DNA of 64,000 nucleotides from Marinomonas spartinae (lineage in GTDB: Bacteria > Pseudomonadota > Gammaproteobacteria > Pseudomonadales > Marinomonadaceae). The translations under genes were made by a program, and so were the position numbers. The DNA lies in contig NZ_FLOB01000008.1 in NCBI RefSeq assembly GCF_900089775.1, positions 1 through 64,000 on the forward strand. The letters run 5' to 3'. A model generated the notes under the pieces. That model did not search any database. It had not been told where the DNA came from and worked only from the letters and a program-made list of their open reading frames with translations. Shown here piece by piece: positions 28,721-38,754 of this stretch; position 1 is the stretch's first letter; the number at the start of each line of letters is the position of its first letter.

Positions 28721-30688
28721 TCATAAGGTTAAGCGACGTAGGTCGCTAAGCAATGAGTTCAAGTAGGTCATAAACCGACCTGCATCGCCACCATTCACTG
28801 CTCTATGGTCATAAGACAAGCATAGAGGCAGCATAGTACGAGGTTCAAACTCTTTGCCATTCCAACGCGGTTCTATGTCCGCTTTAGAAACCCCGAGGAT
28901 ACCCACTTCAGGGGCATTCACGATAGGCGTAAATCCTGTTCCACCAATAGCACCAAGGCTAGAGATAGTGAAACAGCCGCCTTGCATATCAGCAGATTTA
29001 AGTTGCTTATTAAGCGCTTTCTTAATCAGCTCATTGGCTTCTTTAGCAATTTGAGTAACCGATTTTTTATCCGCATCACGTAATACAGGTACCACCAATC
29101 CAGCGGGTGAATCGACGGCAATACCAATATGCACATAATGCTTCTGCACATAGCTTTCGCCATCCGCCATCAAAGAGACATTAAATGCAGGGTTGGCAAC
29201 CATTGCCTGAGCCACCGCTTTGATAAGGAATGGAAGTGGTGTCAATTTCACACCTTGTTTTTCCATCTCGCCTTTTAAGCCCTTACGGAAAGCTTCAAGA
29301 TCAGTAATGTCTGCTTTATCAAACTGCGTTACATGGGGGACAACTAATGAGTTGCGAACCATGTTTTGTGCCGTCAACTTCTGGATTTTGCTCATCTTAA
29401 CGACTTCAACATCGCCAAACTTGCTAAAGTCCATATCAGGTACCGTTGGCAGACCTGTTCCTGCTACTGCACCAGCAGCGGGAGCAGATGCTGCTTTTTG
29501 AACTGCAGCTTTAACATAAGCATGCAAATCTTCTTTGGTAATACGACCACGAGGGCCTGTAGCGCGAACAAGAGATAAATCTACGCCTAATTCACGGGCT
29601 AACATACGCACAGCAGGGCCTGCATGAACATTTTTAGCTGGTGAACTTAGTACGGCAGACTGGTCAGCAGAAGACGGTTTTGGTGCTTGTTGTTTCGCGG
29701 CTTCTTGTTTAGGTGCTTGTTCAGCTGATTTTGGTGCCGCAGCTTTAGGGGCTGGAGCGGCGGCTGAACCTTCCACTTCAAGCTCAAGAATAAGATCTCC
29801 TTCGGACACCTTATCGCCTTCTTTGATGGATACAGACTTAACGGTACCCGTTTTAGGCGCAGGAATGTCCATAGAAGCCTTATCTGTCTCAAGAACAATG
29901 ATGGAATCACCCTCTTCGACTTTATCACCTGCAGTAACACTGACTTCAATCACATCAACATCGGTGGCTCCACCGATATCTGGTACATTAACAGACTCTA
30001 CACCACCGCTTTGAGCGGGTTGTGAGCTTGTTTCTTGTGCTGGCGCTGCGTTTTCTTCAGACTTTTGCTCTGGCTCTGACTCTTCAGATTGCTCAGAGCT
30101 AGAGACGCCTTCGGCCATAATTACAAGAATGTCATCACCTTCGGATACCGTATCGCCTTCTTTAATGAGAAGTTTTGACACTTTACCACTTACTGATGCT
30201 GGAATATCCATAGACGCTTTGTCAGTTTCAAGAACAATGATCGAATCACCCTCTTGAACGTCATCGCCCTCGGCCACACACACTTCAATAACATCTACAC
30301 CTGTTGCTCCACCAATGTCTGGTACAGACACGGTTTGCTCAGACGACGCCGTTTTGGCTGGTTTTTGGGTAGGTTTTTCTTCAGCAGCTGGCGCTTCTTC
30401 TTTTACTGGTGCTTCCTTCTTTGGCTCTTCAGAAGAGTCTTCATCACCTGCTTCGACTTCAAGCTCAAGAATGTCATCACCTTCAGAAACGGTGTCACCT
30501 TCTTTCACTTTAATAGAGGTGATTTTACCTGCTAGTGGAGAAGGCACGTCCATAGACGCTTTGTCAGTTTCTAATACAATAATAGATTGGTCGACTTCAA
30601 TAATGTCACCAACCTTCACGCTGACTTCAATTATATCGACGTCAGTCGCACCACCAATATCCGGTACTCGAATGATTTCAGTACTCAC
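28721..30688 (-). CDS. aceF: Pyruvate dehydrogenase E2, dihydrolipoamide acetyltransferase
   Basis: Core of the pyruvate dehydrogenase complex; moves the acetyl group from E1 to CoA (655 aa). Three tandem lipoyl domains, each with ETDKASMD(V/I)P carrying the lipoylated lysine (first at Lys43), joined by Ala/Pro/Glu/Gln-rich flexible linkers; then an E1/E3-binding domain (VRMLARELGVDLSLVRATGPRGRITKEDLHAY pattern) and the catalytic domain with SYDHRAVNGGDAGRF. Start is GTG at 30688: AAGGAG is 6-7 bases before it, whereas an upstream ATG at 30706 lies before the ribosome site. Transcribed with aceE, 90 bases upstream. Confidence 0.96.
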   Translation of the reverse strand: MSTEIIRVPDIGGATDVDIIEVSVKVGDIIEVDQSIIVLETDKASMDVPSPLAGKITSIKVKEGDTVSEGDDILELEVEAGDEDSSEEPKKEAPVKEEAPAAEEKPTQKPAKTASSEQTVSVPDIGGATGVDVIEVCVAEGDDVQEGDSIIVLETDKASMDIPASVSGKVSKLLIKEGDTVSEGDDILVIMAEGVSSSEQSEESEPEQKSEENAAPAQETSSQPAQSGGVESVNVPDIGGATDVDVIEVSVTAGDKVEEGDSIIVLETDKASMDIPAPKTGTVKSVSIKEGDKVSEGDLILELEVEGSAAAPAPKAAAPKSAEQAPKQEAAKQQAPKPSSADQSAVLSSPAKNVHAGPAVRMLARELGVDLSLVRATGPRGRITKEDLHAYVKAAVQKAASAPAAGAVAGTGLPTVPDMDFSKFGDVEVVKMSKIQKLTAQNMVRNSLVVPHVTQFDKADITDLEAFRKGLKGEMEKQGVKLTPLPFLIKAVAQAMVANPAFNVSLMADGESYVQKHYVHIGIAVDSPAGLVVPVLRDADKKSVTQIAKEANELIKKALNKQLKSADMQGGCFTISSLGAIGGTGFTPIVNAPEVGILGVSKADIEPRWNGKEFEPRTMLPLCLSYDHRAVNGGDAGRFMTYLNSLLSDLRRLTL

Positions 30689-30778
30689 GGAAATCTCCTT
30701 TGTCATATAGACGCATCAAACTGATTAACTTATCTGGCTCGAGGATCACTCAAACCAGATACCTAGCTTGTTATATAA

Positions 30779-33445
30779 TTAGCAAGTGACAGGGTTTGGT
30801 TTTTCAGGGTCCAAACCAAATGTCTTAATGGCTTCGCTAACTACAGATGCATCGATTTCACCGTCTTTTACCAACGCACTTAGCGCTGAAACGACAACCC
30901 AGTAACGGTTAATTTCGAAGAAATGGCGTAATTTTGCACGCGTATCGCTTCGACCAAAACCGTCTGTACCAAGCACATTATAAGTGCCCTTAACAAATGG
31001 GCGAATTTGATCAGCAAATAATTTGATATGATCCGTTGAAGCAACAACTGGACCATTATCTGCCAAACACGTTTCAACGTAAGACTGGCGCTGCTCACTT
31101 TCAGGGTGAAGCATGTTCCAACGACTTACATCAAGACCCTCACGACGAAGCTCGTTGAATGAAGTGACACTCCAAACATCCGAGTTCACACCGTAATCTT
31201 CAAGAAGAATTTCTGCTGCCGCTTCCACTTCACGCAGAATGACACCTGAACCAAGTAGTTGTACTTGTTTCTTATTGCCTTTCTTCTGATGAGTATGAAG
31301 CTTATACATACCTTTTAGGATGCCTTCTTCAACACCTTCAGGCATATCTTCATGGGCATAGTTTTCGTTCATTACTGTTAAGTAATAGAAAACACTCTCT
31401 TTCTCTTTATACATACGACGCAGGCCATCTTGGACAATAACAGCCACTTCGTATGAGTAAGTAGGATCGTAAGAAACACAGTTCGGAATCAAACCAGCCT
31501 GAATATGAGAATGACCATCTTCGTGCTGTAAGCCTTCACCGTTTAATGTTGTACGACCTGCTGTAGCACCAATCAAGAAACCACGCGCCTGTGAGTCCCC
31601 TGCTGCCCAAGCTAGATCACCAATTCGTTGGAAACCAAACATTGAGTAGTAGACATACACAGGAATCATTGGCAGATTGCTGTTGCTATAAGAGGTTGCC
31701 AATGCAAGCCATGCAGAGAATGCGCCTGGCTCATTGATCCCTTCTTGAAGGATCTGACCTTTCGCATCTTCTTTGTAATACATGATTTGCGTATGGTCAT
31801 GTGGCGTATAACGCTGACCTTCAGATGAATAAATACCCAACTGGCGGAACATACCTTCCATACCAAAAGTACGTGCTTCATCTGCAACGATGGGGACTAC
31901 CCGCTCACCGATATTCTTGTCTTTAACCATGACGTTAAGAGCACGAACAAAGGCCATGGTTGTCGAGATTTCACGGCCTTTTGTGCCCGCGATTTGAGAC
32001 TTGAATGCTTCTAATGATGGCACTTCAAGCGCTTCGCAATCTCGACGACGTACAGGGAAGTCGCCATGAAGCTCTTTACGACGTGAGCGTAAATACTTCA
32101 TTTCTGGGCTGTCTTCCGCTGGGCGGTAGTAAGGCAAATCTTTTAGTTCTTCATCGCTAATAGGGATGCCAAACTTGTCACGGAACTGTGCTAAAGACTC
32201 TTCATCCAGTTTCTTCGTCTGGTGAGCTGTGTTTTGCGCTTCAGCCGCTTTAAACATACCGTAACCTTTGACAGTTTGAGCCAAGATAACAGTAGGTTGA
32301 CCTTTATGAGAGGTTGCTTCCGCATAAGCGGCGTAGACTTTATAAGGGTCATGACCACCACGATTAAGGTTCATGATGTCATCATCAGACATATCCTTAA
32401 CCATTTCGAGCAGTTCTGGGTATTTGCCAAAGAAGTGTTCACGAGTGTAGGCACCACCGTTGGCTTTGTAGTTCTGAAGCTCGCCATCGCAAACCTCATT
32501 CATACGTTTAACCAATAAACCTTTGTCGTCTTTTTCGAATAATGGATCCCAATGACGGCCCCATAGACATTTGACAACGTTCCAGCCAGCGCCACGGAAA
32601 ACACCTTCTAACTCTTGTACGATTTTACCATTACCGCGAACTGGACCATCAAGACGTTGAAGGTTGCAGTTAATAACGAAAATCAAGTTGTCTAGTTTTT
32701 CACGTCCAGCAAGAGCGATAGCACCCAGAGATTCTGGTTCGTCACACTCACCATCTCCCAAGAATGCCCAAACTTTACGATCGCCTTGATCAATCAAGCC
32801 ACGGCTATGTTGATACTTCATAACGTGCGCTTGATAAATCGCCTGTATTGGTCCTAGTCCCATGGACACAGTTGGAAACTGCCAGTAATCAGGCATCAAC
32901 CATGGGTGAGGATAAGAAGAAAGACCTTTACCATCCACTTCGCGGCGGAAATTATCCAATTGCTCATCCGTTAAACGCCCTTCTATATAAGAGCGAGCAT
33001 AGATGCCCGGTGAAATATGGCCTTGGAAAAAAACCATATCCGCTTCCTGCTTACCATCAGCACCACGGAAAAAGTGGTTAAAGCCAATGTCATAAAGCGT
33101 TGCGGCAGAAGAGAAACTGGTGATATGACCACCAAGAGTTGAATCCTGACGATTCGCTTTCATTACCATTGCCAATGCATTCCAACGAATTATGGAACGA
33201 ATACGACGCTCCATAAATAAATCTCCCGGCAATGTCTTCTCATTTTGAGGAGCAATTGTGTTTCGGTAAGACGTTGTAATGGAGGCTGGCATTGGTGTGC
33301 CTGCTTTCGCAGCCTCTTTTGTTAAACGATCCAAGATGTATTGTGCGCGCTCTGGTCCTTCTTCTCGAAGGACAGACTCGATTGCATCAACCCATTCTTT
33401 AGTTTCGATCGGATCGATATCTTCGAGGATATGCTGCTCCGTCAT
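30779..33445 (-). CDS. aceE: Pyruvate dehydrogenase E1 (homodimeric type)
   Basis: Thiamine-diphosphate-dependent decarboxylation of pyruvate (888 aa; E. coli 887). ThDP motif GDGECDEPESLG through VINCNLQ, active-site HDHTQ-like region (RYTPHDHTQIMYY), and C-terminal SFNELRREGLDVSRWN are all present. First gene of aceEF. The gene for E3 (lpd) and the regulator gene pdhR are not next to it in this window, unlike in E. coli. Upstream lies a long non-coding gap with a hairpin terminator and a candidate small RNA. Confidence 0.97.
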   Translation of the reverse strand: MTEQHILEDIDPIETKEWVDAIESVLREEGPERAQYILDRLTKEAAKAGTPMPASITTSYRNTIAPQNEKTLPGDLFMERRIRSIIRWNALAMVMKANRQDSTLGGHITSFSSAATLYDIGFNHFFRGADGKQEADMVFFQGHISPGIYARSYIEGRLTDEQLDNFRREVDGKGLSSYPHPWLMPDYWQFPTVSMGLGPIQAIYQAHVMKYQHSRGLIDQGDRKVWAFLGDGECDEPESLGAIALAGREKLDNLIFVINCNLQRLDGPVRGNGKIVQELEGVFRGAGWNVVKCLWGRHWDPLFEKDDKGLLVKRMNEVCDGELQNYKANGGAYTREHFFGKYPELLEMVKDMSDDDIMNLNRGGHDPYKVYAAYAEATSHKGQPTVILAQTVKGYGMFKAAEAQNTAHQTKKLDEESLAQFRDKFGIPISDEELKDLPYYRPAEDSPEMKYLRSRRKELHGDFPVRRRDCEALEVPSLEAFKSQIAGTKGREISTTMAFVRALNVMVKDKNIGERVVPIVADEARTFGMEGMFRQLGIYSSEGQRYTPHDHTQIMYYKEDAKGQILQEGINEPGAFSAWLALATSYSNSNLPMIPVYVYYSMFGFQRIGDLAWAAGDSQARGFLIGATAGRTTLNGEGLQHEDGHSHIQAGLIPNCVSYDPTYSYEVAVIVQDGLRRMYKEKESVFYYLTVMNENYAHEDMPEGVEEGILKGMYKLHTHQKKGNKKQVQLLGSGVILREVEAAAEILLEDYGVNSDVWSVTSFNELRREGLDVSRWNMLHPESEQRQSYVETCLADNGPVVASTDHIKLFADQIRPFVKGTYNVLGTDGFGRSDTRAKLRHFFEINRYWVVVSALSALVKDGEIDASVVSEAIKTFGLDPEKPNPVTC

Positions 33446-33575
33446 AGTGTTAATAACCCCCGCTATTAGGACAGATCTTCAACCTACCAAGGATTTTATT
33501 GGTTAACCTTGGAGGCTACTTAAACGAACCCGCGAAATTTATAGCAATATCGCGACCAAAACCAGCCTGCATAAG

Positions 33576-33615
33576 AAAAACGATGTCTTACTTTCGTAAT
33601 GAAGGCATCGTTTTT
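33576..33615. terminator. Hairpin terminator upstream of aceE
   Basis: AAAAACGATG and CATCGTTTTT with an inner CTT/AAG pairing, loop of about 12 bases; T tracts on both strands. Confidence 0.75.
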
Positions 33616-33792
33616 CCATTTATCTAAAATCGGTATTTATTATTTTTGGAGACACTACCTATGCTTTTCGATCACCAAAAAATTTGCTGAGTTCGTTTCC
33701 AAATAGACTTGTTTTTCAAGTCTGGTGTTCGCTTTTCGTGGACATTATGTCTCGTTGTTCAAGACACCATAAAAAGCATAAAATTCTTGCCA
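33576..33792 (-). ncRNA. Candidate small RNA upstream of aceE
   Basis: On the minus strand a possible promoter (-35 TTGAGA at 33821-33826, -10 TACATT at 33799-33804, spacing 16) is followed by a structured stretch: an outer 9-bp stem TATGCTTTT/AAAAGCATA (33660-33668 with 33772-33780), inner TGGTGT/ACACCA (33723-33728 with 33764-33769) and AGACTTG/CAAGTCT (33705-33723), then the terminator at 33576-33615. Together these would give an RNA of about 215 bases. No known RNA family was recognised and transcription is not shown. Confidence 0.35.
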
Positions 33793-34432
33793 GCAACTAA
33801 TGTAATGAGCAACATTTGTCTCTCAAATACGGTTGCCAGTTCGAGAAACCGTCTTAGTGATAAGACGATTTCGAGGTTCTGATTTTCTATAAACACTTCA
33901 AAATCAACCGTTAGGTTAACACTGAATGCTAAAATAGCCTAGAGTGTTGAGTGCATATCGGCGTCAGATACCCCATAAAAACACGTAATTCAACAAGGCT
34001 AAATCAATACTTGAGCACAAAAAAACAAGCTCAGACCTTTAAAATCAACATATTTATCGTTAACATTCACTCAAGACATCCTAGCCATAAATATTATGAA
34101 TTTTAGTGCTAATTGCTTATTTTTTAAACTTAAATACCCCTCTTATAGGATATTTAAACAGTAAATAGATACAACGATGACTATGTTTACGTATCAAGCA
34201 GACTGTCAGTAAGGGTCAAAAATAGTGTGTTGAGGCATTTTTTAAAACCGCAAACTGGCTCCCCCAGATGGAAATCAGTGCTATATACTCCTTACTCATA
34301 AATAATTCAACGGTAAAGACAATCTGTAGTAGCACATAAGACCTGTATAATCATCATCACTGACGTGCTCGTTTGATGGCGCTACAATAGCAATAGTGAT
34401 TTTCATCAAAGCTTTTTATTTAAGGAAATAAT

Positions 34433-35281
34433 ATGACACCCTTTACTGCGGATTTGAAAGAACACATTCAATCCAGCATTGCTTTCTCTCTGAAAGAAGA
34501 CATCGGCTCAGGTGACATCACCGCCCTACTTATTCCTGATGATCAGGAAATTACCGCTTCCGTTATTTCTAGAGAACCCGCAGTCTTATGTGGACAGGCT
34601 TGGGTTGAAGAAGTGTTTCATCAGCTAGGACAAAACATCTCACTCACATGGCATAACAAAGAAGGGGATTTTTTAGAGCCTAATCAGCCTTTTCTGACAT
34701 TAAAGGGGCACGCCAGAACCATCCTGACAGGTGAAAGAGTTGCCCTCAACTATCTACAAACCTTATCTTATACAGCCACTATCTCTCGACAATATGCTCA
34801 AGATGTCTCAGCAACCAACCTCACTATTTTAGATACTCGCAAAACCCTCCCAGGTCTTCGCTTAGCCCAAAAACATGCTGTAAGAGTTGGTGGTAGTAGC
34901 AATCATCGTATTGGTTTATACGATGCCTTTTTGATAAAGGAAAACCATATCATGGCCGCTGGTTCAATTGCGAACGCCGTCACTATGGCCAAAAAGATTG
35001 CTCCTGGTAAAACTATTGAAGTTGAAACAGAAAATTTAGCTGAGGTTGCAATGGCTGTAGAGTCAGGTGCCGATATCATCATGCTTGATAATTTTTCTTA
35101 TGAAGATATGGCTACTGCTGTCGAGCAGCACAAAGGTAAAGTGAAATTTGAAGCGTCTGGTAATATGGATCAAGACAAATTGATGATGGTCGCCAAAACG
35201 GGGGTTGACTACGTTTCCATTGGTGCCATAACCAAACATGTGCAAGCAATCGATCTTTCTTTACGAGTACATCAGGAGTAA
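34433..35281 (+). CDS. nadC: Quinolinate phosphoribosyltransferase
   Basis: Third step of de novo NAD synthesis: quinolinate plus PRPP gives nicotinate mononucleotide (282 aa, normal). Motifs: ALKEDIGSGDIT-like start, LNYLQTLS, LDTRKTLPGLRLAQKHAVRVGGSSNHRIGLYD (pattern, residues about 139-170), VEVETENLAE region and FEASGNMD. AAGGAA precedes the ATG at 34433. The gene ends two bases before ackA, so it is the first gene of nadC-ackA-pta. Confidence 0.95.
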   Translation: MTPFTADLKEHIQSSIAFSLKEDIGSGDITALLIPDDQEITASVISREPAVLCGQAWVEEVFHQLGQNISLTWHNKEGDFLEPNQPFLTLKGHARTILTGERVALNYLQTLSYTATISRQYAQDVSATNLTILDTRKTLPGLRLAQKHAVRVGGSSNHRIGLYDAFLIKENHIMAAGSIANAVTMAKKIAPGKTIEVETENLAEVAMAVESGADIIMLDNFSYEDMATAVEQHKGKVKFEASGNMDQDKLMMVAKTGVDYVSIGAITKHVQAIDLSLRVHQE

Positions 35282-35283
35282 CC

Positions 35284-36474
35284 ATGACAGACAGCATTTT
35301 AGTAATTAATTGTGGCAGCTCTTCACTTAAATTTGCCATTCTGTCTAATGCTGGACAAACGTTAATAGTAGAAGGCATTGCCGAGCGGTTAGGATCTGAT
35401 GATAGTTCTATTAGCTTTAAATTTGAGGGCCAAAAAACTGAAATAGAGCTAAAAGACAGTAGTCATAAGCAAGCTGTCACCCAGATTAAATATTGGCTAG
35501 AAAAGCACCCTTACATCCAAAAAAACTTAGTGGGCATTGGGCATCGTGTGGTACATGGTGGTGAAACCTTTACCCAATCGGCTCTGATCGACCAAAGCGT
35601 CATTCAGGGTATTGCTGATTGCTCTCAATTTGCACCGCTTCACACCGCAGCACATGTAACAGGCATCGAAGTGGCATTGCAAATTTTTCCTGGGCTGCCT
35701 CAAGTCGCTGTATTTGACACGGCCTTTCACCAGACACTTGAACCTGAGCAATACCTTTACCCAATTCCAATGGCAATGTATCGAGATCATCATTTTCGAA
35801 AATATGGCTTCCATGGTACAAGCTATCGCTATATCAGCCAACGTCTAGCTGAGCTGGATCCTAAAAGTCAGCGGCAAGGGGTTCTGGTTGCCCATTTGGG
35901 GAATGGCGCTAGTACCTGCGCAATCAATAAAGGAAAGTCATCGGACACCAGCATGGGGATTACCCCCTTGGAAGGTCTCATGATGGGGACACGCTGCGGA
36001 AGCTTGGACCCCAGTTTGACTTCCTTTATTAGTAAGGCAGAACACATATCGTGCGATGAAGCGCTTGATATTTTAAATAAAAAAAGTGGCTTGTTAGGTA
36101 TTTCGGAGCTTTCTAATGACTGTCGTACACTGGAAGAAGCGATGGTTTCTGGTGATAGTCGTGCCAAACTTGCGCTGGATATGTTTGCATCACGGACGGC
36201 CAAGTATCTGGCAAGCGTGGCAACGACATTAGAAAGTATTGATCACCTAGTTTTTACTGGAGGCATCGGTGAAAATTCATCTTATTTGCGGCATGTCATT
36301 TGTCAGCACTTAAAAGCACTTAATATTTCCATTCACGAAGATAAAAACAATAATGCGCCTCGTGGTATAGCCAGTGAAATACATGCGGATCATAGCAATA
36401 CAAAGGTATGGATCATTCCAACCAACGAAGAATTAGTGATCGCGCTTGATACCATTAGCCTAATTAACCACTAA
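35284..36474 (+). CDS. ackA: Acetate kinase
   Basis: Converts acetyl phosphate and ADP to acetate and ATP, or the reverse (396 aa, normal). Family signatures: VINCGSSSLKFA at residues 6-17, IGHRVVHGG, PLHTAAH, FDTAFHQT, KYGFHGTSY, GNGAST and GIGENS. ATG follows nadC directly, with GGAG inside the last nadC codons. pta follows 38 bases later. Confidence 0.97.
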   Translation: MTDSILVINCGSSSLKFAILSNAGQTLIVEGIAERLGSDDSSISFKFEGQKTEIELKDSSHKQAVTQIKYWLEKHPYIQKNLVGIGHRVVHGGETFTQSALIDQSVIQGIADCSQFAPLHTAAHVTGIEVALQIFPGLPQVAVFDTAFHQTLEPEQYLYPIPMAMYRDHHFRKYGFHGTSYRYISQRLAELDPKSQRQGVLVAHLGNGASTCAINKGKSSDTSMGITPLEGLMMGTRCGSLDPSLTSFISKAEHISCDEALDILNKKSGLLGISELSNDCRTLEEAMVSGDSRAKLALDMFASRTAKYLASVATTLESIDHLVFTGGIGENSSYLRHVICQHLKALNISIHEDKNNNAPRGIASEIHADHSNTKVWIIPTNEELVIALDTISLINH

Positions 36475-36512
36475 CAATTATTGCGTTATACGCAAATACA
36501 GGAACTGAAGTT

Positions 36513-38633
36513 ATGTCAACTAACGTATTGATGACAGTACCAACGGGACCAGGTGTTGGTTTGACATCTGTCTCTGTCGGGTTAGTCAGAGCCTTAGAGC
36601 AACAAGGCTTGAAAGCCAGTTTTTTTAAACCAATTGCTCAGCCTCATCCCGGTGATAGCGGTCCTGATAAATCCACCGCTATGGTCGCTCAAGGCTCGAC
36701 GCTCAGTCCCGCCGAGCCTATCCCGCTTCACGAGGCTGAACGCTATCTTTACAATGATAATATTGAAGAACTAATGGAAGAAGTCGTCGGCCGCTTCCAA
36801 GCAAGCGTTGAACCCGACTCTACCGTTATCGTCGAAGGGCTTGCCCAGATTCCTGGTCATCCGTATGCAACCCGTTTAAACAAAGCCATAGCACGGACTC
36901 TGGACGCAGGGCTTGTTCTAGTGACGGCGCCAAATAATATGCGTGTTAATGAATTGGAACACCATGTCGAAATTGCCGCTGGCTCTTACGGGGGCATTAA
37001 AGCGCCTGATGTAATTGGCTGTATTCTCAACAAGACAATCCCAGGGTCATTGGGAGTAAAATCTTACGGTGATTTGTTTGCTCAACGGGCTATTTTTAAA
37101 CGTAACTTCAGCCTGCTTGGTCAAATTCCCGTTTCAGATGAATTAACCTACCCTCGAGTAAAAGATGTTGCCGACTTTTTGGAAGCCAAAATAGTCAATG
37201 CCGGAGATATAGAAACTCGACGTGTTCAGTCGTACACTTTATGTGCACGTGGTGTTGAAAACATGCTAGAAGCGCTAAAACCTGGTGTGTTGGTTTTTAC
37301 TCCTGGTGATCGTACGGATATCATTATGGCGACAGCCATTGCCGCACTGAACGATACAAAAATTGCTGCCCTTGTACTAACGGGTGGTTATCAGCCAAGT
37401 GAAGCCTTAATGACATTATGTGGTAAGGCTATGGCGAAGGGGTTGCCCGTTTTGTCTGTTGATTCCAACAGTTGGGAAACAGCCATCACGATGCAATCGT
37501 TCAATCAAGAGATACCTCTTGATGATAAAGAGCGTATTCTTACCGTAAAAGAACATATTGCCCGCTGTATTGACCATGACTGGATTAATTCGTTTGCAAT
37601 GAATCAAGATGAGCGCAAACTCTCCCCTCCTGCGTTCCGTTACCGCTTAATTGAACAAGCACGCTCACTGAATAAGCGCATTATTCTTCCTGAGGGCGAA
37701 GAAATTCGTACCATCCAAGCGGCATCAATTTGTGCTGAACGGGGAATTGCTCGTTGCACTCTGCTTGGCAACGAAGCTGAAATTATACGTATTGCACAAA
37801 ACAATGGTGTAGAGCTGAGTCATGGTGTTGAAATCCTCGACCCTTCAAGCATCCGTGAACGTTATGTCGCACCGATGGTTGAGCTTAGAAAGCACCGCGG
37901 CTTAACCGACATTGTTGCCCGCGAGCAATTGGAAGACAACGTTGTTCTAGGAACTATGATGCTGCAAACCAATGATGTCGATGGCTTAGTTTCTGGAGCT
38001 ATTCACACTACTGCTAATACGATTCGCCCCGCCCTTCAGCTAGTGAAAACCTCCCCCAACGCCTCACTCGTTTCTTCTGTCTTTTTTATGTGTTTACCTG
38101 ATCAGGTATTGGTCTATGGCGATTGTGCGATCAACCCTGATCCAACCGCAGAACAATTGGCTGAAATTGCTATTCAAAGTGCCGACTCAGCTACGGCTTT
38201 TGGTATTGCTCCGAAAGTGGCCATGATCAGCTACAGTACTGGCGGATCAGGCAGTGGTAACGATGTAGACAAAGTACGTGAAGCAACAGCCATTGCCCAA
38301 CAGCGTCGTCCAGATCTATTGATTGATGGCCCTCTCCAATATGACGCTGCCATTATGGAAAAAGTTGCAAAACAAAAAGCGCCTGATAGTAGAGTCGCGG
38401 GTAAAGCAACTGTATTTATTTTCCCAGACTTAAATACGGGTAATACGACTTATAAAGCAGTACAACGGAGCGCCGAGGTAGTGAGTATTGGCCCAATGCT
38501 TCAAGGCATTCGTAAGCCAGTTAACGACCTCTCTCGTGGTGCTTTGGTTGATGATATTGTTTATACAATTGCTATTACTGCGATTCAAGCAGGACAGGCA
38601 GAAGTTTTAGCGGCTAAAGCTAACAAACCGTAA
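36513..38633 (+). CDS. pta: Phosphate acetyltransferase (long form)
   Basis: Interconverts acetyl-CoA and acetyl phosphate (706 aa, the long enterobacterial type). The N-terminal P-loop-like domain has PTGPGVGLTSVSVGL, followed by a DRTGG-type regulatory domain (about 220-340) and the C-terminal catalytic domain from about residue 375 (RYRLIEQARSLNKRIILPEG, NPDPTAEQLAEIAIQSA, MISYSTGGSGSG). With AckA it forms the acetate switch; together with the neighbouring pyruvate dehydrogenase genes it covers pyruvate to acetate. A strong terminator follows. Confidence 0.96.
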   Translation: MSTNVLMTVPTGPGVGLTSVSVGLVRALEQQGLKASFFKPIAQPHPGDSGPDKSTAMVAQGSTLSPAEPIPLHEAERYLYNDNIEELMEEVVGRFQASVEPDSTVIVEGLAQIPGHPYATRLNKAIARTLDAGLVLVTAPNNMRVNELEHHVEIAAGSYGGIKAPDVIGCILNKTIPGSLGVKSYGDLFAQRAIFKRNFSLLGQIPVSDELTYPRVKDVADFLEAKIVNAGDIETRRVQSYTLCARGVENMLEALKPGVLVFTPGDRTDIIMATAIAALNDTKIAALVLTGGYQPSEALMTLCGKAMAKGLPVLSVDSNSWETAITMQSFNQEIPLDDKERILTVKEHIARCIDHDWINSFAMNQDERKLSPPAFRYRLIEQARSLNKRIILPEGEEIRTIQAASICAERGIARCTLLGNEAEIIRIAQNNGVELSHGVEILDPSSIRERYVAPMVELRKHRGLTDIVAREQLEDNVVLGTMMLQTNDVDGLVSGAIHTTANTIRPALQLVKTSPNASLVSSVFFMCLPDQVLVYGDCAINPDPTAEQLAEIAIQSADSATAFGIAPKVAMISYSTGGSGSGNDVDKVREATAIAQQRRPDLLIDGPLQYDAAIMEKVAKQKAPDSRVAGKATVFIFPDLNTGNTTYKAVQRSAEVVSIGPMLQGIRKPVNDLSRGALVDDIVYTIAITAIQAGQAEVLAAKANKP

Positions 38634-38661
38634 GCCAACATTATCGGCTAAAGATCAAGCA

Positions 38662-38685
38662 GCAGGGCTATATGCCCTGCTTTTT
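38662..38685 (+). terminator. Terminator after pta
   Basis: GCAGGGC and GCCCTGC with a 5-base loop and five T, 28 bases after the pta stop. Confidence 0.9.
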
Positions 38686-38754
38686 ATTGGACATTTTTTA
38701 ACCTATGTCGTATTCTAAATACTGTCAACGGGTACTGTTTGTAGGTCAATATTC

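Larger units (their letters stand above)
33446..34432. other. Non-coding gap of almost 1 kb between aceE and nadC
   Basis: No credible protein gene in either direction. It holds the aceE leader (a TATAAA lies at about 33537 on the minus strand), a bidirectional terminator hairpin at 33576-33615, an IR-bounded structured segment 33660-33780, a 7-bp hairpin 33705-33723, and an imperfect 14-bp hairpin 33841-33874 (TCGAGAAACCGTCTTA / TAAGACGATTTCGA). A TATAAT at 34346-34351 may be the nadC -10 box, with a weak -35. The stretch 33900-34330 is AT-rich and I see nothing defined in it. Confidence 0.7.

Noticed and set aside
30254-30710. Long antisense frames inside aceF
   Set aside because: They mirror the repeated lipoyl domains and linkers; low-complexity products without ribosome sites.
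33481-33515. PdhR-type operator before aceE (ATTGGTTAACC)
   Set aside because: Only a partial half-site match; the weak CCAAGG/CCTTGG repeat around it is not enough.
33661-33690. Nine-codon leader peptide with GGAG upstream
   Set aside because: Composition shows no run of a regulatory amino acid and it opposes the candidate minus-strand RNA; likely chance.
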